Positions 45,332-57,206 of a DNA stretch of 64,000 nt are shown piece after piece (the first letter of the stretch is position 1; each line of letters begins with the position of its first letter). The stretch comes from Lonicera japonica. Lineage: Eukaryota > Streptophyta > Magnoliopsida > Dipsacales > Caprifoliaceae. The stretch is from positions 15,664,501 through 15,728,500 of the forward strand of contig CM038469.1 of the NCBI GenBank assembly GCA_021464415.1, given 5' to 3'. The translations under genes were made by a program, and so were the position numbers. The notes below the pieces were generated by a model that was not told the DNA's origin, searched no databases, and saw only the letters and a list, made by a program, of their open reading frames with translations.

Positions 45332-46974
45332 TGTTGGCCAAATTTTAACCCTAGACAAGGGGGTGAATAGGGTTTACGAAACTTAATGCGAAATTAAAAA
45401 GTTACTAGAAAAGTTTTAAGAATAAAACTTTAACTCAATGAATATCAAGGAAATATGCAAAGTAATCAATCTCAAGAACAAGCAATAAACATAAATGCAA
45501 GTAAATAAAGAGCTTGAGTTAGAAAGATTAAATCGAGTGAGACTATGATGTTTTGTTCTCGCAGTTCGGTTGTTTAGACCATACGTCCGCGCCCGGATAG
45601 TGCCCCCGAAAAATTCCACTAAAATCGATTTTCTTACGGGTGAAAATCAAACATTTACAAGTGTAATCTTTCTCACTACACTCAACAAGTGTTGTTCTTC
45701 TCACAACACTCTACAAGTGTGATTCTACTCACCACACTCAACAAGTGTTGTTCTTCTCACAACATTTTACAAGTATGATTCTACTCACCACACTCAACAC
45801 AAAAATTAACCTTCTTACTATCCTATGAGATAAACCTCTTACAATTGATGAATAAAGATAGTTTGGTGATTCACACTAATGAACAATAACTCTCCAGTGT
45901 ATTTTAAGATTACAAATGAAGCTCACACTAGAGTTATCAATATTGATCAATAAATAAGCTCAAAGATGAAGAATATGATCAATGAAATGAATTAAATACT
46001 TTTAAATAACTTTGTATATATGTAAAATGAGTTTGTACAATGATTCAAGTATATTATAACATGTCTAAGACCCCATATATATAGCTCCCAAAAGTATATG
46101 GCCGTTGGGGGTGATTAAGAAAAGTTTTGGGTCGAAGGTATACATTTTCAAACTTTCCAACAGCTAGTTTTGTTAACTAGAAATTCAAATTGTTTTGATA
46201 ATATCTCATAATATGACCGTTAGATCATGCTCAAATTTTACTAAAAAGTGATAAGAGATGTTATCTAACTACTGTAAAAATTGCAAAATGATCGGAGTCC
46301 GGGAAGGCCTCCATCAGACCGTTAGACTAAAGTTGTGCATAAACTGAGCGAATCTTAAATGTAAAATAAAAATATTTTTGCAATTTAGCAATTTTAGTTC
46401 CAAATACAATTCTAATGATTTGTGAACCTGAAATATTTGTTTCTAAGATAAATATTTTTATGAGAGCTTAAAATATGATCATTTAAAATTAATATGAATT
46501 TATTTTGAAACTCGGTCTTTGTAAAATAATGTTTTTCAAAGAAATTCAATTTCAAACTTGTTTGAATCAATCTTTAAAAGATACATGAATATGTTTGAGC
46601 TATAGATATTGATCAATTAAGAAACTTAACATAAATCCTAAGCATCACTCAATTATCGAATTAATGAGTCTTCGAATGCTTTGATTTGTTTCTTCAATAT
46701 GATCTTCACTTGCATCATTTGCCTTGAAACGTTTTCTTCTATTCTTTTGTTCTATAATCTTCATGAATTGCATGAGTTCATTTGACAGTAGAAAGAATCT
46801 CGTGGAGTGGTGATACACTTAATAAGGTTTCGGTTTTAGTTCTCGGGATACTTTAGGGAAAACAATGCAACTTGTTAAATCGGTTTAAACCAAATACATT
46901 TAAAATACATGTAACATATACATGATTAACTTTTTGTCATTATCAAAATAAGATTAAGACCTTGTAGGTCAACA
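45332..46974 (-). repeat. 5' LTR (right) of the SIRE-like Copia element
   Basis: Begins TGTTGGCCAAATTTTAACC on the plus strand and ends GTAGGTCAACA. About 90% similar to the left LTR by eye. Confidence 0.88.
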
Positions 46975-46979
46975 ATTCT

Positions 46980-47384
46980 AAGAAAGTAGTAGAACATTAT
47001 TAAATGCATCTGAGTTATTAAACATAAAAATAACATATAAGACTATTAGAGACTAAAAAGGCAGAACATGTGCTTAACACCTTTCCAATCCATAATATAG
47101 TTCCTGAACCTCATAAAGTACCGCTTTTATAGACAAACGTGTAAGGAAGAGGCTTATTTGTAGCCTTCCCCCTCTTACACAACTCTTTTGTCTATTTTCT
47201 TATTTTGCATTTAGAATAGGATAGAGAGACACCACATACATCTCATCATATATAATCAAACATGTCGTTGAAACTTTATCCAATGCTTCAGGCCTCCAAT
47301 TTAAGTTTGGGACTGGGGGCCTCGTTCCCATAACCTCACAATTTTGCATTAGCACGCCTCAAACTTGAAGCAAACTTATTTGGT
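46980..47384. other. Spacer, no gene seen
   Basis: AT-rich DNA between the Copia element and the segmental duplication. Confidence 0.45.
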
Positions 47385-50300
47385 TTATGTTCTGTTTCTT
47401 TGTTTCGATTACCGCGGTTGTGGTTCGATTTTTCCAAAACAAATTGGAATTTCCTTTTTTCTATCCTATCATTGTTTTATGCATTTGTCTTTTTAATTAA
47501 TTGATTATTTGCTTCTTATAATATAAAACTATTCAATTTGAGTATCAAATTAAAATTTTCTAGTGTATAACATTTATACAAGATATGGAGAATTACTACT
47601 ACTACCTTAAAAGATTTGTCAATCTATCAAAGGTTTAATAAGGGTGATGATTAGACGAAAACACCATAACTTTAAAAAAAAAAGAAGATAAATTTCTATA
47701 CAGTCAAATATCAATTTTGAGTGCTTGATAATTTGTCATCGAATTTATGTACAAAATGCAGTATCTTCAATCAAAGAATAAAACTAAAACTTGGTATAAT
47801 TCAACTGAAATAGTGATAGAAATTGCACGATAACAAATTGGTGACATTGGACGATAAACTCGGCAACCATTGACCGAATCGAATGTCAAAGTTCAGCAAG
47901 AAGACACTAAATCGGTGTTTAAATTTTGGATGTTCCTAAATGGGTGCCATAATGGGATCAACCAAAAAAAAAAGTGATGGTTCAGTTGTGGACTACCCGG
48001 TGGGCTATGACGAACCCAAAGAGCACCCGACCCGTAATCCTTCCACTGCTAAGAGAGGGAGGTTATGCTGTGCTCTGTGAAGCCAACCTGACACGATGCC
48101 CTCCACTTCAGTAGCCAAGAGGTCCAAGCCTTCACTTGAACCACATGACTAACTCTTAGCTTGGAATGGGCAGATCAGTAAAGAGCCAGTTTGAGCCCAA
48201 CCCACTAAATAGAACCAATGTTTCATCACCTTAGAGCTCCCACCTGGGTTACAAGAAATCGTTACAGCACTCAGCAGTAGTACTTTGTAAATCTTGGCCT
48301 TATGAAGATACAACTGTTTTATTTTATTATCGATGTGGGTAAACTCAAGATTATGTTTACATAGAGTTATAAGCACCGCATAAACCATATTCTTCATACA
48401 GATTGTAGGAAAGTCAAGTTCACAGCCGGCCGAAAGCATTTTTGACGTACTCTTCATATAAATCACATTCCTTATTTTTTATCAATGACACTACATTTGT
48501 GCAGCCGATGTTATAGTAACGTTGCGTATGTGTGAGAAAGAGTGTATTCATGCGTTAGGCTGGGTTACAAACCAAATCCGTTAGACCCAAATCAACATAG
48601 CTGTTCGATTTGCCTATACATGAGTTATAAATTGGAGTGGCTTCTTTGGTGTAATCTTTATTTAAAATATCAGAGGTGTTTGGGAATTATAATTATATTA
48701 TTCGGTTTTGATAGGCTTTGCTGTGTTGTGAACATTATTTTCTTTTGAATTACATTGTGAAGATGAAATATCATTAATGTACATAGTCTGCCATAGCACA
48801 TAAGTGGATTGACTGGTTAAATGCTTTATAATTATATTATGCTTTATAAGAGCCCCTTATTTCTTGGACATAACTAAGGTACCTAGTCTGCCATAGCACA
48901 TAAGTTAAAGTAGAACTCTAAGATTATTATCTTTGTGTATTCGAAAATACGAATTTCTTACTTTAAGAAAAATAAGGAACGTCTATTTAGAGAGGTAAAT
49001 AATTTTTTTTCATGAAATTTTGCGGATATGATCTTTATAATGAGTAGATTATCTCCACCAAATTTTATCAAAAAACTCAATTTAAAAATTATATACATAT
49101 ATATATATATGTATATCTCATTTTTATTACATTCACTTATGGTTTGAATATTTTGATTAAATTTTTGAGGGATGATCTACTCATTATAGAAATCATAAAT
49201 ATCCACCAAGTTTTATGGAACAATTTCAGCCCTATACCCTTCGAAATAGAGAGTCATTATTGTTATATGTATATGTGTATGCTATGTCAAATTGCATACA
49301 TGTATATATCTATGTATGTATACTATGTCAAATTACGAGTTATTAAGAATTTACTTCCTCAAAGTCTACCCACTTTTACACTTTCATCCATGAAGTTTAT
49401 TTTGCATAATGTCCATCCTTAAAGTTTGTTTTTGTTTTCACTTTAGTCCGAAACTCCACATGCTTTTAAGTTTTTGGACGGAAAAGAACATGTACCTTGC
49501 ACGTGGGCACTATAGCGGGGTAAAATGGATAAGCCACTATAATACTCTCATATATGTTTATCTTAAGACCAAATTAGGGAAAAATCAAAGCATAGAGTTA
49601 AAAATAGTAGAGAGAAAAAATGGAAGCAAACTTTTCATCCTACAATGCCTAAGTGCAACACAGGTGGATAAACTTCAATGCCTTGACCGTTTTACCTCGC
49701 TACAATGCCTAAATGCAACACATGTGGTATTTTTCATCCAAAAACCTAACGACGAGTGGAGTTTTCGGACTAAAGTGAAAATGAAAGCAAACTTTAAGGA
49801 CGGGTGTTATGCAAAATAAACTTCATGGACGAGAGTGCAAAAATGGATAAACTTTAAGGGGGCAAATTTTTAATAACTCGCCAAATTACATTGCCGTTCA
49901 ATATTGGTTTGGTTTTTTGTTGTATGATTAATTAAGTCAAATTCTCTTTCTCAACTTTTTTTTTAAACTCTAAATTGCCACATTTATTATTCAAATATTT
50001 GACTTAGTAAAGCCTTTTTGTTTACAATTCAGTTTATGCATAAAATTTACGTAAAATAAACAAGAAAATTAGATTTAAGGGCCTGTTTGAGAAATGAAAC
50101 AGGGATTGAAATTCAAACAACTCTTGGTCTTTATTTGTCTGAAATTTTTAATAATTATGAAATCATAAGTACCAAATCATAAAGTAGATATGCTCAGTTA
50201 GCAAAATATTTAACTGAAGAATTAATGAAATAGGGGCCGCTCGAACGCAACCCCCACTACAAATTATGACGCGGGCTTAATCACTTTGACCGACCTTATA

Positions 50301-50437
50301 ACATAGCCTCAATCACTTTAACCGACCTTAAACGGGCTCCTAACCTTAAAGAACAATAGAATTAGCCAATCTAGAATATGGGTCTTTTTGATCACCAATC
50401 AACCCCTTTCAGGTTAGTATGTGTCATCCATTCCCCT
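47385..50437 (+). repeat. Segmental duplication, copy 1
   Basis: Matches 53090-57083 in order and orientation from CCTATCATTGTTTTATGCAT to CCCCTTTCAGGTTAGTATGT. Shared blocks include GAGCACCCGACCCGTAATCC, CACAGCCGGCCGAAAGCATT and TAGTCTGCCATAGCACATAA. It is interrupted by one MITE (49337-49881) absent from copy 2. I see no real gene in it; frames at 48149-48466 and 54363-54590 are parallel readings of the same non-coding repeat. What the ancestral unit was remains unknown. Confidence 0.8.
49337..49881. mobile_element. MITE with ~125-bp inverted repeats
   Basis: GAGTTATTAAGAATTTACTT...CTCAAAGTCTACCC at the left pairs with the reverse of the right end (GAGTTATTAAAAATTTGCCC...CTTAAAGTTTATCC). 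Flanks carry CAAATTAC on both sides (49329-49336 and 49882-49889). Copy 2 of the duplication has the single uninterrupted site CAAATTACATTGCCG at about 55677. Long TIRs with an 8-9 bp TSD suggest a Mutator- or hAT-type MITE. Confidence 0.85.
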
Positions 50438-50824
50438 CCCACTTCAACGACTGGGGGAGAGATTGTAGGAGGCAAATCTGCTTTATTTCCTGTTTTAAAC
50501 AAATGATGACTGGGATTAGCACCAATGCAAATTCGATATTCCTAATCAGGCGCCTTCTGACGTTAATAGGTCATGACAAAAAATCTTCCAAAAAAATAAT
50601 CCTAGAAGAATGAGAGAAAATGGGAAATGCACCTTCTTCTTCCGTGATTGTTTCAGCTGAAGGAGGATTATTTTTCTCTTCAACAATGGCCACAAGAGAA
50701 AATCGGCAGTTTCGACAGTCGCACCGATATGTTCTCAACAATTGCAACAGAGCGAGGGTCCCCTGTAGGTCGGTAACTCAACGGGTTTCGTCGAAGAGAT
50801 TATCAATCTCTGGGTCCTCCCCGT

Positions 50825-51079
50825 CTAATAAACATTAGGGTTCTCTATACCCTCAACGAGAACTCCAACCCCTTCATTTGGCCTCGGAAGGGGAGTAGCA
50901 ATCGAAACACTCCCGGCCGTAGTTACCTGGAGGGTGGTAGGGATTGTTGTCCCCGGGTCAACTAAAGTAGAGGAACCTTCTCCGGCAACAAAGATCGCCA
51001 AAGGATTCATTCTGAAAGACTTACCAGCCTTACTTTTCTTTGGCCTCTTTTGCTTCTGATCATGACCAGCTTCGGTCAA
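50825..51079 (-). pseudogene. Low-complexity tail of the gypsy-type transposon protein
   Basis: 84 codons, basic start (KQKRPKKSKAGKSFRMN) then Thr/Val/Pro-rich. It lies downstream of the domain at 51446-51973 in the same direction, separated by stops. No domain is recognised; taken as part of the same transposon reading. Confidence 0.35.
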
Positions 51080-51445
51080 TCCAGCCTCAGCTGCTCCCTC
51101 CTATCCGGATCAAGCCGAACATCCTGGTTGAGAATGTGATACCGGGCGAATAATTGGTATCGGGCAGGTGGTTTCAAGTTATCTCTTATCCAATCACTGG
51201 GAGAAGTCCTATCCTAAGAGGCCATGCAATCAGTCTCATAGCCCAAGAGATTACGGGCCGCTCTTAGGTGATTCAATATAGAGCTGTTGCTATTACCGGT
51301 GTGGTAGGCGATGGCATTTAATTATTTGAAGTGGATGGTACTCCATCCAAGCCTATTGAACACAACTTCTTCTGCAAAAAGTGAAATCAGTGATTGAGTG
51401 AGAAGAGAGGCTAAAGACAGTTAATTAGCGTTGCATTAAGTTTAC

Positions 51446-51973
51446 CTATAACTTACCAGGGCGACCACGTTGCTTCGGAACTAGGAGCTCGATTGGATTG
51501 GGTTCGACGTCTCCTTTCAAGATCACCATGTCGCTATACATGTATTTGCAATAATCCCACAGGCCAAGAATCAAGGTTGGGTTATTCGGTCTTCCCTTCA
51601 AATTCCACCGACCCTCCAATTGGAAAAAACTTAAGGCATAGTAGTATGAGATATCCCAAAAATCAAGCTGCATGCCAAATCTTCTATTCACCTCAGCCAC
51701 GCCTAAAATTATCTTGACTGTATTAAGAGCTACTTGGCTCAAGTGGATGTGAGTTCGACGGAGAAAATCGATCAAAAGGAGGTCGAAAGGAACTTGCAAT
51801 CCAGCCTTTAAAAAGTAGGAGGTGTACATGGGGTATGTCCCTACATCGAAGGCGAGCTTCTCCGAAATCACATCCCCATCTCCTTCAAGTTCCTCCCACT
51901 CAAATTGCTTGGGAAATAACTGTCGTTGGAATTCCTTTTTCCTCTCCTTAGTTATGAGTTGGTAGCGACCCAT
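51446..51973 (-). pseudogene. Putative gypsy-type transposon domain protein
   Basis: 175 codons. Core: YPMYTSYFLKAGLQVPFDLL, then LIDFLRRTHIHLSQVALNTV, KIILGVAEVNRRFGMQLDFW, YYYALSFFQLEGRWNLKGRP. This pattern (FEAGLRfPL..Fl.d.L...i.lsQL.PN....i.gF......) is the Pfam 'putative gypsy type transposon' N-terminal domain of plant Gypsy elements. Its biochemical role is unknown to me. The frame is open but the rest of the polyprotein is absent. Confidence 0.6.
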
Positions 51974-52763
51974 TGGATTTTTTTAGGGTTTTTAAGAAAA
52001 GAAAGAGGACGAATGTAAAAGGTGAATCGACGAGAGACGGAATGCAAGACAAGCGGTGGGGAGACTGAATCAGTAAACTCTAGAACGAAGAAAGAAAAAA
52101 TCTTCGAAAATGAAATTCCCTCTTTTGGGAAATAGCGGAAATAAAACGAAGGCACTGGCTTGGATTGATATTCAAAGGGCAGTTATACCTTTGAGAAATG
52201 CACATCGAAAGAAGGATAATTAAAAATTCGAAAGAACAGACGGAGCCCTAATTACTAAGGTATCCAGCCGATGACTAACGCATGGAATCGGGCCAAGTTC
52301 TTCTTAAAAGCTTCTAGTTGAAGATTGGGTTCAAACACGTGTTTCCTACCTTGTTTGGTGAAACCACATGCTTAAAGGGCAATTAAGGGAGCATAAAAGT
52401 TGGTTAAGGCAAGTTGGGCCTGCCCAATATATTTAGGAGCCCACAGGGCGAACCAAGCCAGCAGACCTGACATGAGCTGAGGGAATGAGCAGAAGATGCA
52501 GCGAGTTGCCGACATCCAAAGTTGCCGGATGAGGCCGACTCTACAAGGAATGGCACACATGGCCTAACGTGTGGAAAGTGCATAAGGAGAATCATACCGA
52601 ATTGCGCAGACCTGTGCAGAATCCTACTGACCTCTACTACACCACTACAAATGTACAATTTCAGAAGTTGTTAGTTGTGGATGAGGGGGAGAAGGCTGGA
52701 GTATTATCCAATTTTTATCATCTTTAGTCATTTTACTGTTTACCCTAATGAGCAAATATAACC

Positions 52764-52775
52764 CTAATTCTATGT
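52764..52775 (+). promoter_or_regulatory. TATA box in an LTR-like end
   Basis: GTATATAAATAGAAGGAGTG, a strong plus-strand TATA context, followed by sequence rich in GAGATAAAGAGAGA and an AATACAATCC end resembling LTR R-U5 regions. The minus strand also carries a TATA-like motif, so direction is not certain. Confidence 0.4.
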
Positions 52776-53706
52776 ATATAAATAGAAGGAGTGCTCAAAA
52801 TAAGGGTTGGTTCTTGAATACTCTGGCTGTTAGTAAATTACTTGCTTGTTTTTTCTGTTTGAGATAAAGAGAGATAGAGAGTTTATAATACAATCCTTCA
52901 TTGATCGACAGCCTTAATACAAACGGAGGATGTACTGTCGGATTAGCATAAGTGCTATCGGGGGAACCTACTGTACCCAAAAAAATCCCTTATCTAATCT
53001 TACATTCTCATTATCAAAGCAAAACTCATTTTCTCAAATCATTACTGTGGGTTAGGCCCAAATTTTGCACCACCTATAAAACTTATTCAGTATCGGTTTG
53101 ATTTCTTTGTGTTAGTTATGGTTTTGATTTGGTTTTTAGATTCACTACAATAAGGGATGCAAAACAAGTTGGAATTCCCTCTTTCTACCCTATCATTGTT
53201 TTATGCATTCTTCTTTTTAATTAATTAGTTCTTTCTTTCTTATAATATAAAACTTTTCAATTTGACCAATAAATTAAAATTTACTACTGTACAACATTTA
53301 TACAAGATATGGAGAATTATTACTAGTACCTTAAAAGATATGTCAATTCTATCAAAGATTTATTTATTTATTTATACTAACAAGCGATCATAAGCTGCTC
53401 AGAGACGGTGGACAACTTAGGTAGTCCATTTTGATTTTTACCATCTTTTTAAAACACTACATTTTTTTTACAGAAAATAATAAATCTTGTTTGAACAATA
53501 AATGTACTTAAAGGTCATGTAAAGAAGGTTTAATAAGGGTGATGATTAGACGAGAACACATAACTTAAAAAAAAGGAAGAAAAATTAGATAAATTTCTAT
53601 ACATGAAACCAGATACTAACTGTGGTCTATAAAATATCAATTTTGACTGATCAATAGTTCGTCATCGAATTTCTGTACAAAATGTGGTACTTCAACTAAA
53701 GAGTAA

Positions 53707-54113
53707 GGTCATCTCCAATGGTCATTTCTATCCAAACAAATTTCTATGTTAGAAAAGAAAAAAGGGAAAAAAGTATTACAATGGTCATTTCTATAGCTAT
53801 TTCTATATGAGGTGAAAAGTATTACAATGGTCATTTCTATAGCTATTTCTATATGAGGTGAAAAGTGAGTTATAGAGAATTTCTATAAGCATTTCTACAT
53901 CTAAAAATGGTGATGGAAATTTTCTCTATGACATGAAACAATCTTATTTGATATCACTTAAATAAATGACAAGTAAGGAAGAAATGATATACCATTGGAG
54001 ACCATTTTTTCTATCCGTGTAAATATTTTGCCTAGAATATATAGAAATTTCTACAAGGTCCATGACACATAGTATAAAAATGCAAAAATAGAAATTGCCA
54101 TTGGAGATGGACC
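53707..54113. mobile_element. MITE with GGTCATCTCCAATGG ends
   Basis: Left end GGTCATCTCCAATGGTCATT; right end reversed GGTCCATCTCCAATGGCAAT. About 407 bp, absent from copy 1 of the duplication (near 47790). It contains a perfect 46-bp tandem repeat (53771-53862). The TSD is unclear. Ends of this style occur in plant hAT and Harbinger MITEs. Confidence 0.75.
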
Positions 54114-55958
54114 AACACAAAAACTTGATATAGTTCAACAAAAACAATGACAGAGATTGCATGATAACAAATTGGTGACATTGGACAACAAACTTGGTTA
54201 TCATATATTGGCCGAATTGAATGTTAAAGTTCAGCAAGACGACACCAAATATTGGTGTTTTAAATTTTGGATGTTCCTACATGGGTGCCATAATGGGCTC
54301 AGCATATTGAACGCTTTACTTGGATAAAAAAATGATGGTTCAGTTGTGGACTATCCGGTGCGCTATGATGGGGACCCAAAGAGCACCCGACCCGTAATCC
54401 TTCCACTGCTGAGAGAGGGAGGTTGTCGCTGCTCTGTGAAGCCAGCCTGACGCGATACCCTCCGCGTCAGTAGGCCAAGAGGGTCAAGGCCTTCGCCTGA
54501 TCCACAAGGCCAACTCTCAGCTTGGAATGGGCAGGTCAGCAAAGAGCCACTTTGAGCCCAACCCACTAAATAGAACCAATGTTCCATCATCTTTTAGCCC
54601 CCACTTGGGTTACAAGCACTCGTTACAGCACTCAGCAAATGTACTTCGCAAGTCTTGGCTTTATGAAGATACAAATATTTTCTTCTATCATCGATGTGGG
54701 TAAACTCGAGATTATGTGGGTAGAGTTATAAGCACCACAAAAACTATATTGTAGGAAAGTCAAGTTCACAGCCGGCCGAAAGCATTTTCAACCTGTTCTT
54801 CATATAATTCAAATTCCTGTCGATGTTATAGTAATGTTGCGTATGTGTGAGAAAGAGAATGTATGTGTTAGGCCAGGTTACGAACCAAATCCGTTAGACC
54901 CAAATCAACCTAGCTGTTCAATTTGCCTATACATGAGTTATAAATTGGAGTGGCTTGTTTGGTGTAATCTTCAAAATATCGGAGGTCTTTGGGAGTTATA
55001 ATTATATTATCAGGTTTTGATGGGCTTTGCTGTGTCACTTGTGAACCTTATTCTCTTTTGAATTACATTGTGAAGATGAAATACCATTAATATTCTATTT
55101 GTTTCATCTTTTGTTGAAATGACATCCTTATAGTGGATTGATTGATTAAATGCTTTGTAATTATATTATGCTTTACGAGAGTCCCTTTTTTTTTTAACAT
55201 AATTAAGGTACATAGTCTGCCATAGCACATAAGTTAAAGTGGAACTCTGGGATTATTATTTTTGTGTATTCGAAAATATGAATCTCTCACTTTAAGAAAA
55301 ATAAGGAAGGTCTATTTAGAGGGTTAAATGAGTTTTTTCATGAAATTTTGTGGATACGATATCTATAATGTGTATGTTATCTCTACCAAATTTTATCAAA
55401 AAAGTCAATTTAAAAATTATACACACACACATGCACACATATATATATATATATATCTCATTTTCATTACATTCACTTATGGTTTGAATTTTTTGTTTAA
55501 ACTTTTGGGGATGATCTAGTCATTATAGACATCATATATATCTACCAAGTTTTATGAAAAAAATTCGTCCCTTTACCCTTCGAAATCAGTCATAATTGTT
55601 TTATATTGTTATGTGTATATGTGTATGCTATGTCAAATTGCATACGTGAGTGTATATGTTTGTATGTATACTATGTCAAATTACATTGCCGGTTCAATAT
55701 TGTTATGGTTTTTCGTTGTATGATTAATTAAGTCAAATTATCTTTCTCAACTTTCTTTTTAAACTCTAAATTGCCACATTTGTTATTCAAATATTTGATT
55801 TAGTAAAGCCTTTTGTTTGCAATTCAGTTTAGGCATAAAATTTACATATGATGTAAATTTAAATTTGCATGTTTATGCATAAGGGTCTGTTTGAGATATG
55901 AAACAGGGACTGAAATTCACACAACTCTAGGTCTTTATTTGTGTGAAATTTTTAATAA

Positions 55959-56778
55959 GGGTGCCGGTATAGGCACCTTGGGTTGTCATTTTAAGCACCC
56001 GCACCTTTCTGTAAAATAATTTTATTAAATTATTAAGTGTGAATTTTAAAGGCACTCTTGTTGCATTAGACTCTGTGTTTGCCTGTCAAACTCATTGCAG
56101 TAAGTTGCTCAAGAGTGCTCATTACAGTAAAAAGATAACCACTTTTACAATACATTTATTCAAGAGTGTAAGCTTTCTATCATTAATTTATGAAATTTAA
56201 ACAAACCATTCTATATCCTAATTAATGCATTATTCGAAACTCTTAATTGGCATATGATGTGGGTGGGTGCCTATTATTGAAACAATTCATAGTTTTTGTC
56301 CCAAATAATTGAGTTGAATGTGATTGGGATATGCTTTTAAAACTTAAAAGTTGCACAAATTGTCATTAAATATGAGCATTTAATACTTCTAGGTCTTCAA
56401 ATTTGAAGTTGGATCTTTTAAATATTCTATGAATTATACCGGATAAATGTTGAAAAGAGTTATCATACATATCCCATATTTGATTGCTGTAGGCTAAACA
56501 TCCTTACTATTTTTTATTAAGGCTAAACACCCTTCTTTCTATTTGATTAACCTTATTGTTTTTGATTAAAGCTAAAACACCCTTCTTGCTATTTGATTAA
56601 CTGAGAACTTTTGTTATAGAAATATATGAACTTAGGTTTCAACATATGTTCAGTTTTATGTTTTCTTATTAGGGTGCTTTTACATATTACGGATGCTTTT
56701 TTAAAATTAAAAATTTAATATAGACACTTAAAAAAATTGTTTCAATACTAAAATTTAAGGGTGCTTTTACTATCACCC
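55959..56778. mobile_element. 820-bp Mutator-type MITE with 9-bp TSD
   Basis: Begins GGGTGCCGGTATAGGCACC and ends, reversed, GGGTGATAGTAAAAGCACCC. Perfect 9-bp direct repeats TTTTAATAA flank it (55950-55958 and 56779-56787). Copy 1 of the duplication has the empty site TTTTTAATAATTATGAAATC at about 50147. The 9-bp TSD points to the Mutator superfamily. It contains three diverged copies of a 'gctaaacacccttctt-ctatttgattaa' module near 56490-56600. Confidence 0.9.
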
Positions 56779-57206
56779 TTTTAATAATTATAAAATTATA
56801 AGTAATAATTATGAAATTATAAGTACCAGATCATATAAAGTAGACATGCTCAGTAAGCAAAATATTAAGCTGAAGTACAGCCAACTGAAGAATTAATGAA
56901 ATGGTAGATATGCCCAATTAGCAAAATATTAAACTGAAGTAGGGCCAACTGAAGAATTAATGAAATAGGCAAACCAAAAACAGGAACAATAGAATTAGCC
57001 ACTCTAGAATAGGCCTTTATGATCACCCATTAACCCCTTTCAGGTTAGTATGTGTCATGCATTTCCCTCCCCCTTCTCGTTTTATAACCCTTCAAATTCT
57101 TCACATTCCCCTCATTCCCTCCATGTGGGACTTTTCACAAAACTAAAACCCCCTTATTTTTTCCTGTTCTTGAATCCCTTTTTTGTTCGTATTGTTGAAT
57201 AGGAGG

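Larger units (their letters stand above)
41592..46974 (-). mobile_element. Copia (SIRE-like) element with large LTRs and gag only
   Basis: Long direct repeats 41592-43136 (1545 bp) and 45332-46974 (1643 bp) begin TGTTrGCC and end TCAACA. Flanks GTTCT and ATTCT are a 5-bp target duplication with one change. On the minus strand the primer site ATTGGTATCAGAT follows the right LTR and a purine tract (AAAAAGAGAGAGAC) precedes the left one. The 2.2 kb inside holds only gag. Protease, integrase and reverse transcriptase are missing, so it is a deletion derivative that would depend on enzymes of a full copy. Confidence 0.88.
50438..53089 (-). mobile_element. Gypsy-related transposon fragment between the duplication copies
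   Basis: About 2.65 kb absent from either duplicated segment. It holds a 'putative gypsy type transposon' protein domain on the minus strand (51446-51973) and a spacer coding-like stretch (50825-51079, GHDQKQKRPKKSKAGKSF). At the right is an LTR-like end with a TATA box (52764) and R/U5-like sequence (TACAATCCTTCATTGATCGA). No second LTR or pol was found, so boundaries are approximate. Confidence 0.55.
53090..57083 (+). repeat. Segmental duplication, copy 2
   Basis: The partner of 47385-50437, longer because of two MITEs (53707-54113 and 55959-56778) and a ~170-bp stretch at 53358-53530 missing from copy 1. Ends at the shared CAGGTTAGTATGTGTCAT block, just before the small gene at 57207. Confidence 0.8.

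Noticed and set aside
48149..48466. Minus-strand frame of 105 codons in duplication copy 1
   Set aside because: The matching stretch in copy 2 (54363-54590) reads differently and is interrupted, so no coding constraint is visible.
52372..52658. Overlapping minus-strand frames of 62 and 84 codons
   Set aside because: No family match. They lie in the LTR-like part of the Gypsy-related fragment and overlap in different frames.
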